Shown here: positions 8,805 through 17,237 of the stretch, one piece after another
Layout of the letters: every line of letters starts with the position of its first letter
Numbering within the stretch: position 1 is the stretch's first letter
Assembly: GCF_001042635.1 (NCBI RefSeq)
Contig: NZ_AP012331.1
Span: 558,001 to 622,000 of the forward strand
Direction: 5' to 3'
Source: Bifidobacterium scardovii JCM 12489 = DSM 13734
GTDB taxonomy: Bacteria > Actinomycetota > Actinomycetes > Actinomycetales > Bifidobacteriaceae
DNA length: 64,000 nucleotides
Position numbers and translations under genes: made by a program
Notes under the pieces: model-generated
What the model saw: the letters and a program-made list of their open reading frames with translations, nothing else
The model's database searches: none
What the model was told of the DNA's origin: nothing

Positions 8805-8844
8805 AACCCCGTTGCCGTCGATTTTGTCGCGGTGGCGGGGTTTT
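8805..8844 (+). terminator. Intrinsic terminator of rplJL
   Basis: AACCCCGTTGCCG (8805-8817) pairs with CGGTGGCGGGGTT (8830-8842), with a few internal mismatches, and is followed by T residues. Confidence 0.8.
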
Positions 8845-9003
8845 CCGTTATACTGGGTTATCCTCGAGTAGGGGGATTGCGCGATGATTATGGGCGGAAG
8901 TTGTCAAGTCCTGTTCCGATATCGTGCGTATTCTCGGAAAATCGTGACACAATGGCACGTAGTGTGTCCTGCACGCGAGTTGTGGTGAAAGGAAGGGTGC
9001 ACG

Positions 9004-10518
9004 GTGAGTGAGGATCAGCGAATGTCGCAGCGGTGGTTGGTGAAGGTCGAAGGTTGCGAGCAGGTCAGTGTCCTGCCGTCCGAGCAGCTGGAGATCGGGC
9101 GCAGGCCGATTCGGCCGCTCGTCGACAACGGCGTGCCCCGCTTCGAGGTGAGTGACGAGACGCGCTCCATGTCCAAGCGCCACGCGCTGTTCACCGTCGC
9201 GGCCAACGGCTCGGCCAAGATCCGGGACCTGCATTCCACCAACGGCACGTATGTCGTGCGCTCCGACGGCAGCCTGATCCGCCTGCCCGAGGACACGGAT
9301 TTCCCGTTGCCGTCCTCGGCGATACGCATGCAGTTCGGCGATGTGCCGATCGATTTCGTCCGCGTCGACGAACCGGCCGAGGAACGGTTCCAGCCGGTGG
9401 CCGACCTGTTCGACTACGCGCTGTCGGACAGCAAGCCCGAACCCGATGCGATGGACCTGTCCGTGGACGACATCCTCAACCTGCGCGCGGGGGAGCCGAC
9501 GAGCATGTTCAACGCCGGCAGCGTGGCGCGGCGGGCCAGCGAACTCAAGGCCGCGGAATCGCGCAGCTTCCCGCCGCTTCGCGGCATGTCGTCCGGTGAC
9601 GTGCCGGGCGACTCGGCCGGCGACGATCCGTTCCCCGATTCGATGCCGATCAATGTCATGCAGCCCAAGACGGCGCAGCCGCGCGACCTGTTCGCCGACG
9701 CACTCGCCGATCAGGAGCCTTCCGGCCAGGAGCCCGCCGACCAAGGGGCCGCCGGCCAATCAGCAGCCGTTCAGACGCCGGCCGCGGGAACCGCCGAACA
9801 GACGGGCGCGCCGGCCTCGTCGGAAGAGCAGCCCGCGTCCTCGCCCGCCGCCCAGTCCTCTTCGCAGGCCCCGGTGGAGGAGACGACCTCCGAGAGCGCA
9901 GCGCCCGAGACCTCCGCCGCACCCGGGAGCGCGCCGGCCGACGATGCCGCCGCGCCGGCCGATGCCGCGGCGCCGGATGACGGCCAGAGCCGGGAACAAA
10001 CGGACCAGAGCCAGACGGATCAGAGCCAACCGACGGGTCGGACCGACCAGCCCGACCAGACCGACCAGCAGCAGAACACCCCGGTATTCACGCCGTTGGC
10101 GCAGGCCGCCGCCGATGCTGGCGCGTCCGCGACGACCGCCGATCCCAAGGACGACGAGGCTGTCAGGTTCGGCGCCCCGGACGCCGCCGGTACCGCCGGC
10201 GATGCGGAGTCCGGCGCCTACAGCCCGGTATTCGAGCCGGGGTCCGTGTTCGACCGCGTGTCCAAGGGCGAGTTCAAGCAGCCCGAGCAGACCGTGGAGG
10301 TCAACGGCTTCACCTCGGACGAGGCGAAGCGCACCGACGACCTCTCCCTGCAGTACGAGATGGCCAATTATCCCGAACTGTTGCCGTTCCTCGCGCTGAA
10401 TCCCGCGCTGTACGACGACCTGTACGGCTGGCTGGCGGCGCGTGGGGACCGTGACATCGACGCCGCGCTGGCGAACAATCCGGGGTATCAGAACTACCGC
10501 AAGGTAGTAAGGAAGTGA
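9004..10518 (+). CDS. FHA-domain protein with disordered linker and C-terminal LRV-like domain
   Basis: A 504-residue cytoplasmic protein with three parts. Residues about 8-110 form an FHA phosphothreonine-binding domain, with the SMSKRHALF and DLHSTNGTYV signatures. Residues about 200-430 are Ala/Pro/Gln/Asp-rich and probably disordered, including a DQSQTDQSQ-type run. Residues about 440-504 (YEMANYPELLPFLALNPALYDDLYGWLAARGD to the end) resemble the variant leucine-rich repeat helices seen in actinobacterial FHA partners. The GTG start follows AAAGGAAGG. The stop abuts the next gene's GTG, so the two are almost certainly cotranscribed. FHA suggests it reads Ser/Thr-kinase phosphorylation. 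The job of the operon is unknown. Confidence 0.8.
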   Translation: MSEDQRMSQRWLVKVEGCEQVSVLPSEQLEIGRRPIRPLVDNGVPRFEVSDETRSMSKRHALFTVAANGSAKIRDLHSTNGTYVVRSDGSLIRLPEDTDFPLPSSAIRMQFGDVPIDFVRVDEPAEERFQPVADLFDYALSDSKPEPDAMDLSVDDILNLRAGEPTSMFNAGSVARRASELKAAESRSFPPLRGMSSGDVPGDSAGDDPFPDSMPINVMQPKTAQPRDLFADALADQEPSGQEPADQGAAGQSAAVQTPAAGTAEQTGAPASSEEQPASSPAAQSSSQAPVEETTSESAAPETSAAPGSAPADDAAAPADAAAPDDGQSREQTDQSQTDQSQPTGRTDQPDQTDQQQNTPVFTPLAQAAADAGASATTADPKDDEAVRFGAPDAAGTAGDAESGAYSPVFEPGSVFDRVSKGEFKQPEQTVEVNGFTSDEAKRTDDLSLQYEMANYPELLPFLALNPALYDDLYGWLAARGDRDIDAALANNPGYQNYRKVVRK

Positions 10519-13500
10519 GTGGCGAAGATGAACGATAACACCACGCGCGGGTCGCTCGCGGATATCCGCACTTGGCGCGAGCAGTACCGGTCGTCGTTGG
10601 CGCCGTCCGCATTGGAGGACATCAATCAGCTGGGCGCCCGGCTGGATATGACGCACGCCCATCCCTCCGGCATCGCGCAGCTGTTCGCCGGCGGCCATGC
10701 GCCGCTGGACGCGCTGTTCCGCGACAACGGCATGCTGCGCGCCGCGTGCCGCCGGCTGGAACGCGTGCTCGACGATAAGAGCGCGAAAATGCGGCTGAGC
10801 GGCGTGGCCGAGCTGTCGCTTGTGGTCGGCGTGGCCAGCTGGACGGGCAACCAGATGCCCGTGCTGCTCTACCCGGTGGACGTGGCGGATTCCGGCGGCG
10901 CGATCGACGAGAAGACCGTGATCCGGTTCACCGGCCATGTCGAGCTCAACAGCGCCTTCGTCGCGGCCGTGCGCGAGCAGGGCATCGTCCTCGACGCGGA
11001 CGAGCTGTTCGACGGGGACAACTACGAAAGCGGCATTCCCGACACGACCGCCGTGTTCGGCGCGATCAGCGAACAGGTCGAGCGCGTGTTCCCCGATTTC
11101 GCCATCGAACGCCAGATCGTCCTCGGCTGCTTCGTGGACCCGTCCTCGCTGATGCTCGCCGAGAGCCAGCGCATCATCGACAAGCTGTCCGAGGGGAACG
11201 GCGGCAACCGGCTGCTGGACGCGCTCGCCGGCGACCAGGCGTCGATCGAGGCTCTGGGCGGCGGGAGCATGCCGGAGTACAGCCCGTTCGACGCCGACCC
11301 GCATTCCGAATACGAGATCGGCGACGTCGACAACACCGTGCGCTACGCCGCGAACATGGCGGCGGCCGGCCACAGCCTGTTCGTCGACGGCGAGGTCGGC
11401 AAGGGCACCGCGGAACAGGCCGCGGCCATCGCCTCGCGTTGCGTGATGAACGGCCACACCGTGCTGTATGTGCCGTGCGTGGCCGAGCAGAAGCGGCGCT
11501 TCATCCAAACCGTCAGCAGCAATGAGATGCGCGGCCAGATGCTGGACATCGCCGACGAGAAGACCAACGCCAGCATCGACCGCCAGCTGATCGCCGCCGT
11601 CAGCTTCCAGCCGGGCGTCGCCACCTCACGGTTCGACCAGCTTGCCGACGAGCTGGTCGGCGTGCGCTCGCGCCTGACGCGGTATCTCGGCGATCTTCAC
11701 GGATCGAGCGAGCAGTGGGGCGTGTCGGCCTACCAGACGATCCAGAACCTGGCCAGTATCGCCGCGATGCCGACCCATCCGGCCACCAGGGTGCGCCTGA
11801 GCCTCGAGGCTGCGCGTTCCCTGAACGGCCATCTCGACGAGTGGGCGGGCAAGCTGCGCCGTGCCGGCGAGCTCGGCGAATTCACCATCGGCCCCGAAGA
11901 CACCGTGTGGTTCAAGGCCTCGCTGAACAGCGAGGAGGAGGCGGTGAACGCCTACCAGCATGTCGTCGACCTGCTGCGCAAGCTGCTGCCGGCCACCCGC
12001 GACCAGGTGACCTCCACCGTGCAGACCTGCGGATTCCCCGTGCCGGCAACCGCCCGCGAATGGGGCCGCCAGGTCACGGTGCTCAAGAACCTGCGCCGCG
12101 TGCTCGACGTGTTCCAGCCGGAGATCTTCGAGCGCGACATCGCCTCGATGATCGAGGCCACCAAGCCGAAGGCCGCGCGCAAGGCCGAAGGCACGTCGAT
12201 GGGATTCTGGGAGCGCCGCCGCCACATCAAGGAGGCCAAGAGCCTGCTGCGCGTCGGTGCGCAGGTCGAGAGCCTGCACGAGGCGCTCAAGGTTGTGGCC
12301 AAGCAGGCCGACCAGTGGCGCATATTCGTGCCGCACGGCGGGTGGCCGGTGCTGCCCAGCAGGCTTGACGACATCATCGAGACGCAGGACGCGCTGTCGG
12401 AGGGCATAACCGCGCTCGACGCGGTGCTGGCCACTACCCCGGCCGGCGGCAACCTGGAGACCGTGGAGTTCAACGACGTCGAGGAACGGCTCAAGGCGCT
12501 GTTCGACGACCGCCGCGCGCTCGACACCCTGCCCGAGCGCTACTGCCTCGAGCGGGAGTTCCACATGGTCGGCCTTGACGGGCTCGTCGACGACCTGCAC
12601 AACCGCCGCGTGCCGAACGAGGCGCTGTCCGCCGAACTGCAGCTCGCATGGTGGACCACCGTGTTCGAGGACATCGTGCGCTCGTCGGCGATCATCTCGA
12701 ACCAGGACGGGTCGGTCATGCAGACCGCCGCGGACCGGTTCGCGCAGGTCGACGTGGAGCATGTGCGGTCGATCGGGCCGATGGTGGCGCAGGAATCGAT
12801 GCGCCGCCTGAGCGATCTGCTGTTCTCGCGCACGCAGGAAGCCAACCAGATGCACACCGTGCTCGCTGGGGCCGCGCACACGCCGTTCAGCAGGATCCGC
12901 CGGGATTACCCGCATATCCTCTCCGCGGCCAAGCCGATCCTGATCGCCACGCCGGCCACGCTGGCGGCGCTGACCGCGCCCGAGCCGATCGCCGATGTGG
13001 CGATCATCGACGCCGGCGCGCACATGCCGTCGATCGAGCTGCTGACGATCGTCAGCCGCGCCCGCAACGTGGTGGTGCTGGCCCATCGCCGGACCGTCAC
13101 TTCGCCGGCGCTGTCCAAGCTGATCGGCATGCTGCCCAGCGTCACCGTGGCCTCCCGCCCGTCGCGCCGGGCGCCCAAGCTCACCGCATTCCTCGAGACG
13201 CACGGGTACGGCGATGTGCGGCATGATGTGGCGCGCGCCCAGGGCAAACTCCGGTACCACTATGTCGAAGCCGCCGGCGTGCCGGTGATGACGACCGGCC
13301 TGGTCGAGTCCAGCCAGCAGGAGATCGAGGAGGTCGTGCGCCTGATCGCGCAGCGCGCCGCCGGATTCGCGATCGTGCCGGCCGGATACACTCTCACCGT
13401 GGTCAGCCTGACCGAGACCTTCCGTGTCCGGCTCGGCGCCGAACTCAAGGCGCTGGCCGCCCGCGACAAGTCGATGGGCCAGTTCCTGCGCCATGTGCGC

Positions 13501-14136
13501 ATCGTCAGCATCGTCGAGGTCGCCGGTGCGCAGGCCACCGACGTGATCCTCGCGGTCAGCTATGCGAAGACCACGCACGGGCGCCTGCTGCAGCAGTTCG
13601 GGCCTCTGGAGAACGAGAACGGGCAGCGTCTGCTGCTCGACGCGCTGGCATTGGCCGACCGCGACGTCGACATCACCGCCGCGTTCCGCGCGGACGAGAT
13701 GGACGACGAGCGCATCCACCAGACCGGGCCGCAGCTGCTCAAGACCATGCTGCGGTGGGCCGAGCATCTTGACGACGGCGAGCCGCTGCGGCCCGCGCCG
13801 GCCGTGGCCGGGAACGTGCTGTTCGACGATCTGGCCGAGCGCCTGCGCGCCCGCGGGCTCAACGCGGCCGTCAACTACGGGTTCGATCGGGGAACGCGCA
13901 TTCCGTTGGTCGTCGGGCTCAAGGACAAGCCCTTCGCGCTTGCCGTGCTCACCGACGACGTGCAGTTCATGAGCACCCAGTCCACGCGCGAACGCCACCG
14001 GATCATCATGCAGGATCTGATTTCGCTGGGCTGGTCGGTGATGAACGTGTGGAGCGTGGCCGCGTTCGTCAACCCCGACAAGGAGATCGACCATATCGTG
14101 GCGAGGATCAGCGACATCTATCGGGAGAAGCGATGA
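10519..14136 (+). CDS. Large superfamily-1 helicase/Vsr-like nuclease homologue with degenerate active sites (probable pseudoenzyme)
   Basis: This 1205-residue protein follows the layout of the DUF4011-type SF1 helicases that end in a Vsr-like (REase_MTES_1575) nuclease domain. Every catalytic signature looks altered. The Walker A region reads VDGEVGKGTAEQ (residues 289-300): it has no GK[ST], because Thr-Ala take the Lys-Ser/Thr places. The DEAS-type Walker B reads DVAIIDAGAHM (826-836), losing the Glu. The QGxERD-type motif reads VAGAQATDVIL (1001-1011). The arginine-finger segment NVAITRAR appears as DALALADRD. The nuclease RID and ECDG motifs read RIP (1127-1129) and VLTDD (1143-1147). 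Flanking scaffold is well kept, for example FGPLEN and DLISLGWSVMNVWSVAAFVNP. The GTG start abuts the upstream stop; an ATG lies at 10528. A regulatory or structural role is inferred. Confidence 0.75.
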   Translation: MAKMNDNTTRGSLADIRTWREQYRSSLAPSALEDINQLGARLDMTHAHPSGIAQLFAGGHAPLDALFRDNGMLRAACRRLERVLDDKSAKMRLSGVAELSLVVGVASWTGNQMPVLLYPVDVADSGGAIDEKTVIRFTGHVELNSAFVAAVREQGIVLDADELFDGDNYESGIPDTTAVFGAISEQVERVFPDFAIERQIVLGCFVDPSSLMLAESQRIIDKLSEGNGGNRLLDALAGDQASIEALGGGSMPEYSPFDADPHSEYEIGDVDNTVRYAANMAAAGHSLFVDGEVGKGTAEQAAAIASRCVMNGHTVLYVPCVAEQKRRFIQTVSSNEMRGQMLDIADEKTNASIDRQLIAAVSFQPGVATSRFDQLADELVGVRSRLTRYLGDLHGSSEQWGVSAYQTIQNLASIAAMPTHPATRVRLSLEAARSLNGHLDEWAGKLRRAGELGEFTIGPEDTVWFKASLNSEEEAVNAYQHVVDLLRKLLPATRDQVTSTVQTCGFPVPATAREWGRQVTVLKNLRRVLDVFQPEIFERDIASMIEATKPKAARKAEGTSMGFWERRRHIKEAKSLLRVGAQVESLHEALKVVAKQADQWRIFVPHGGWPVLPSRLDDIIETQDALSEGITALDAVLATTPAGGNLETVEFNDVEERLKALFDDRRALDTLPERYCLEREFHMVGLDGLVDDLHNRRVPNEALSAELQLAWWTTVFEDIVRSSAIISNQDGSVMQTAADRFAQVDVEHVRSIGPMVAQESMRRLSDLLFSRTQEANQMHTVLAGAAHTPFSRIRRDYPHILSAAKPILIATPATLAALTAPEPIADVAIIDAGAHMPSIELLTIVSRARNVVVLAHRRTVTSPALSKLIGMLPSVTVASRPSRRAPKLTAFLETHGYGDVRHDVARAQGKLRYHYVEAAGVPVMTTGLVESSQQEIEEVVRLIAQRAAGFAIVPAGYTLTVVSLTETFRVRLGAELKALAARDKSMGQFLRHVRIVSIVEVAGAQATDVILAVSYAKTTHGRLLQQFGPLENENGQRLLLDALALADRDVDITAAFRADEMDDERIHQTGPQLLKTMLRWAEHLDDGEPLRPAPAVAGNVLFDDLAERLRARGLNAAVNYGFDRGTRIPLVVGLKDKPFALAVLTDDVQFMSTQSTRERHRIIMQDLISLGWSVMNVWSVAAFVNPDKEIDHIVARISDIYREKR

Positions 14137-14381
14137 GCGGGGATACCGTGCAGGAGGGCGGTTCGGACACGTCCGAGAACGCGCCGGCGTACAGCGCCTC
14201 GCGCCGCACGCCGCGCAAGCATCGCCGCGTCGTCTTCCACGGCACGGAGCGGTTCGACGCCGATGGCGTCAAGCTGGAGCCCGGTGACATGGTCACCGAG
14301 CGCCAGCGCGAGGCGGATGACGACCAGCGTATCCTCAGCGAGCTTCCCCCGCACTGGGCCGTATTCAACGAGCGCGGCTGA
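14133..14381 (+). CDS. Small charged protein, third gene of the FHA/pseudo-helicase operon
   Basis: An 82-residue hydrophilic protein of unknown function. Its ATG overlaps the stop of the large upstream gene in an ATGA junction, and GGGAGAAG lies upstream, so translational coupling is likely. It has a basic stretch (SRRTPRKHRRVVF) and an acidic middle, and ends in LPPHWAVFNERG. I recognise no domain. Tight coupling suggests it works with the two preceding proteins. Confidence 0.75.
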   Translation: MSGDTVQEGGSDTSENAPAYSASRRTPRKHRRVVFHGTERFDADGVKLEPGDMVTERQREADDDQRILSELPPHWAVFNERG

Positions 14382-14453
14382 CCGGCCGCCGCGGCCGCGA
14401 TGCTGCACGGCGGCGTGACGCGGCGCGGTACGGTACGGCATAGTGATGCCATG

Positions 14454-14490
14454 ATGCCGCGTACGGAACTTCCAGTCCCGTACGCGGCAT
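14454..14490. terminator. Bidirectional hairpin between convergent genes
   Basis: ATGCCGCGTACGG (14454-14466) pairs perfectly with CCGTACGCGGCAT (14478-14490) across an 11-nt loop. It separates the operon on the plus strand from the SAF-domain gene on the minus strand. Confidence 0.7.
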
Positions 14491-14498
14491 CTTTCGCG

Positions 14499-15281
14499 TT
14501 ATGGCGATGGTCCCGTCACGGCGAGCAGGGCGCCGGCCTCCTGCGAGGCCATGACGCGCAGCGCGTCGGCGGGCGCCATGGCCAGCGACACCAAGGCGTC
14601 CGCGGCATAGGCGTCGCTGCCTGAACCGCTTGAACCGCTGGGAGCGGCGCCGGAGCCGCTGAAACCTCCGTACGTCCCTTCGCGCGCCGGCAGGGCCATG
14701 ACCACGGCCCGGGAAACCAGCGTGCATGACCCGATCGCCTGGCCCGGCGCCGCCGTATCGTCCGCCGGTTCCATGCCGTCCGGCGCGGAATCGGCGCATC
14801 CGGCCGCCGAGGCCAAGGCGATTTCCTCGCCCGGCCGCAGCGCGCCGGCCAGGCTGGCCAGACGGACCTCGACCACGGTGAAGCCCGTCGGCGCCACCGG
14901 GGTCGCCGCGACCATGGGCGCGAAAAGCGGCTGCCCGGCTGTAATGTCGATCTGCGCCACGTTGCCGCCCAACGGCTCATCCAACTCGTCCAGGGACGCG
15001 ATCGCGCCGTCGAGCACGGCGCTGGACGGAACCTCGACCACCCGCAGCGCATCGCGGTCCAATGCGCCTCCGCGCGCAATGTCGTGCGAGGCGACCACCA
15101 CGGGCCGCATCGCCACGGTGCCGACAACGCAGGCCAGCGCCGCGAAGACGGACAGCCCGGCGCAGCAGGCGGCCGCCAGCCGCCGGGCCGTGCGCATGAC
15201 CCGGCGCCGCCGCAGGCCGCCGCGTGCGCGCCCCGAACCGCGCGCCCCGGGCTTCGCCCCAAACAAAGAATCCGTCATCAT
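14499..15281 (-). CDS. SAF-domain membrane-anchored protein (CpaB/RcpC-like)
   Basis: A 260-residue protein with a basic N-terminus, a membrane segment at about residues 36-58 (LAAACCAGLSVFAALACVVG) and an extracytoplasmic part. The part after the membrane segment (VVVASHDIARGGALDRDALRVVEVP ... DITAGQPL) matches the SAF fold of CpaB/RcpC and related pilus-assembly or sugar-binding proteins. A Gly/Ser-rich stretch lies near residue 205. No other pilus genes are nearby, so the function is open. The start is uncertain: ATG 15281 or 15278 lies inside a 15-bp palindrome and has no clear ribosome site, and an ATG at the RRRVMRTARR segment is possible. Confidence 0.7.
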   Translation of the reverse strand: MMTDSLFGAKPGARGSGRARGGLRRRRVMRTARRLAAACCAGLSVFAALACVVGTVAMRPVVVASHDIARGGALDRDALRVVEVPSSAVLDGAIASLDELDEPLGGNVAQIDITAGQPLFAPMVAATPVAPTGFTVVEVRLASLAGALRPGEEIALASAAGCADSAPDGMEPADDTAAPGQAIGSCTLVSRAVVMALPAREGTYGGFSGSGAAPSGSSGSGSDAYAADALVSLAMAPADALRVMASQEAGALLAVTGPSP

Positions 15282-15301
15282 GCCAGCATGATGACGGATT
15301 C
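15268..15301. repeat. 15-bp perfect palindrome at the start of the SAF-domain gene
   Basis: GAATCCGTCATCATG (15268-15282) and CATGATGACGGATTC (15287-15301) are exact reverse complements with a 4-nt centre. Both arms read Met-Met-Thr-Asp-Ser outward, so each strand starts an open frame with the same five residues. Confidence 0.8.
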
Positions 15302-15423
15302 GTTATCCGAGGCGCAAGCCGAACCGGCGTATGTGGTCGAAAGGGTGAGTTATCCACAACGCATGATCCGCATGGGACGCATGCGCCGCAGCCGTCGCCC
15401 TCCGTCCGGTCCGGCGCCCGCCG

Positions 15424-15615
15424 TCACTTGGACTTGGATGCGCCGTCGGTGCGGTAGAAGCCGCTTCCCTTGAACTCGATCGGGACGGCGGAATACACCT
15501 TGCGCACCTGCTCCTCGCCGCACTTGGGGCAGATGGTGATCGGATCGTCGCTAAACGACTGCTGCTCGGTGAAATCGTAGTTGCAGTTCTTGCAGCGGTA
15601 ATGGTAAGTAGGCAA
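15424..15615 (-). CDS. FmdB-family zinc-ribbon protein
   Basis: A 63-residue regulatory-type zinc ribbon of the FmdB/CxxC_CxxC_SSSS family. It begins MPTYHYRCKNCNYDF, and a second CPKCG pair completes a four-cysteine zinc site, followed by KVYSAVPIEFKGSGFYRTD. The start codon is TTG, supported by GGAGGA six bases upstream and by the family N-terminus. The biochemical role of these proteins is not well defined. Confidence 0.9.
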   Translation of the reverse strand: MPTYHYRCKNCNYDFTEQQSFSDDPITICPKCGEEQVRKVYSAVPIEFKGSGFYRTDGASKSK

Positions 15616-15653
15616 GTCTCTTCCTCCACAGACTCGGGTCTCGCGTCAACTGT

Positions 15654-16400
15654 TCATAATCCTAATCGTTGCCGCGACAGGACCGCCCCATCGTCTCGGC
15701 CACAGCGAAATCGGAATTCCGGCGTGAGCACGGCGTCCACGGGGATGTCGTGCGCTTCGCGTGGAAGCGGGTCCTCGGCCACCTCCCAAGGCCAGCAGAC
15801 GGCGACGGTAAGCGCGTGAGGGGAGCGCCGCCCGAGCGCGCGGTCGTACCATCCGCCGCCGCGCCCCAGACGGGTTCCCGAACGGTCGACCATCAGCGTC
15901 GGCGCGATGATCAGCGAGGCGCCCTGCAGCGCCGTCAGACCGAGCACGGCGCCGCCCGGCTCCTGCGGGCGCCACGAGACGCGCTTCGGATTGGCATCGC
16001 CCGCGTCGGAGCCGCCTGTGGCCGGCCGCTCCCGCGTGCCGTCGGCCAGCACGTCATGCAGGTCGTCCATCGCGCCGAGCATGCTCCAGCCGACGTCCAG
16101 CCCGCGCCCGAGCCGTGGCACGATCACGCGGAACCCCTTATCGAGCAGCAGCCGCAGCAGCGGCCGGGTCGGGATTTCGGTGCCCATCGACACATAGGCC
16201 GCCACGGTCGACCTCGGTGCCAGCGCGCTGATCAGGGGTGCGGCGACGCGGGCCAGGCGCTCGCCGGCGATGTGCAGGTCCTCGGCCGGCACCGTGCGGC
16301 GCTTGGCGAGCGCGTTCCGGCGCAGCGCCGTCTTGCCGCCGGCGGAACCGGGATCCGGCGATCCGCCGACCGCTCCGGGCGGCATGCCATTCGTGTCCAT
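15654..16400 (-). CDS. 5-formyltetrahydrofolate cyclo-ligase
   Basis: Converts 5-formyl-THF to 5,10-methenyl-THF using ATP, recycling a folate storage form. The 248-residue protein has the N-terminal basic helix (ALRRNALAKRRTVP), the substrate-site segment YVSMGTEIPTRPLL, and the glycine-rich LGRGGGWYDRAL loop that binds ATP phosphate. DIPVDAVLTPE near the end is also typical. The start at 16400 (MDTNG) gives the usual family length, but no strong ribosome site is seen, and ATG 16385 is possible. A divergent acetyltransferase gene starts 48 bp away. Confidence 0.88.
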   Translation of the reverse strand: MDTNGMPPGAVGGSPDPGSAGGKTALRRNALAKRRTVPAEDLHIAGERLARVAAPLISALAPRSTVAAYVSMGTEIPTRPLLRLLLDKGFRVIVPRLGRGLDVGWSMLGAMDDLHDVLADGTRERPATGGSDAGDANPKRVSWRPQEPGGAVLGLTALQGASLIIAPTLMVDRSGTRLGRGGGWYDRALGRRSPHALTVAVCWPWEVAEDPLPREAHDIPVDAVLTPEFRFRCGRDDGAVLSRQRLGL

Positions 16401-16448
16401 ACGGCCGTTGTACCACGAACGCCGTCCGGGGCGTGGCACAATGGGGAC

Positions 16449-17138
16449 GTGTCTGTTTTCCAATCGCTGCGCGAGGCGTTTCACTTCAATGACGCGCAGG
16501 CCATACGCATGCCGGCTGTGCTGCCGGTGGCGGGCGAGGCGGGGTTGCCGGTCCGGCTGCGCCCGCTGACCATCGATGACGAGCCGGAATGGAACGAGGT
16601 CCGCTGGGACAATACGGACTGGCTCGCCCCGTGGGATTCCGGCGACCCGATGCATGGATCGCCGCTGACGTTCAACGCGTGGATCCAGCGGCAGCGCCGC
16701 AGCGAACAGGACGGCACCGGAGCGCTGTTCGCCATCGTCCATCAGTCGAGGATCGTCGGGCAGGTGTCGCTGGGGGCCGTCTGCTACGGTTCGATGCGCA
16801 CCGGGGTCGTCGGGTATTGGGTGAGCCATCGGTATGCCGGTCGCGGATTCGCGCCGCTCGCCGTGGCGCTGCTCGCCGATTGGGCGTTCGCCGACCCTGC
16901 CGGCCCGCAGCTGCATCGGCTGGAGATCGCGATCCTGCCGGAGAACCACCGTTCGCGGCGTGTCGTGGAGAAGCTGCACGCCCACGCCGAGGGCGTGCGC
17001 CCGCGATACATGTACATCAACGGCCGGTGGCGGGACCATGAGACATACAGCCTGCTCGCCGAGGACATGGGCGGGGGCTTCGCGGCGCGCGTCTGGCGGG
17101 AGCTGGCGGCGGCCGGCCAAGCGCCGCACGAGGGCTGA
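16449..17138 (+). CDS. GNAT-family N-acetyltransferase (RimJ/RimL type)
   Basis: A 229-residue cytoplasmic acetyltransferase. The core has VRLRPLTIDDEPEWNEVRWDN at the N-terminus, acceptor-site strands, and the acetyl-CoA loop (VSHRYAGRGFAPLAVALLADWAF). The IAILPENHRSRRVVEKL motif and the HETYSLL ending are typical of RimJ/RimL enzymes that modify ribosomal protein N-termini. The start is GTG 16449 after GGGGAC. It is divergent from the cyclo-ligase gene. The substrate is not determinable here. Confidence 0.88.
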   Translation: MSVFQSLREAFHFNDAQAIRMPAVLPVAGEAGLPVRLRPLTIDDEPEWNEVRWDNTDWLAPWDSGDPMHGSPLTFNAWIQRQRRSEQDGTGALFAIVHQSRIVGQVSLGAVCYGSMRTGVVGYWVSHRYAGRGFAPLAVALLADWAFADPAGPQLHRLEIAILPENHRSRRVVEKLHAHAEGVRPRYMYINGRWRDHETYSLLAEDMGGGFAARVWRELAAAGQAPHEG

Positions 17139-17237
17139 GTCCGCGGCGGGCGGCGCCATGCGGCGGGCGGACGGCGACGCGGCGCCCGACACGCCCGGAC
17201 ACAATCTTTCGATTTGTGCGGGCGTTCTCCTATTCTT

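Noticed and set aside
15288..15473. Plus-strand 61-residue frame starting MMTDSLSEAQAEP
   Set aside because: It runs into the FmdB gene on the other strand, turns into a low-complexity Arg-rich tail and has no ribosome site. It is kept only as part of the palindrome finding.
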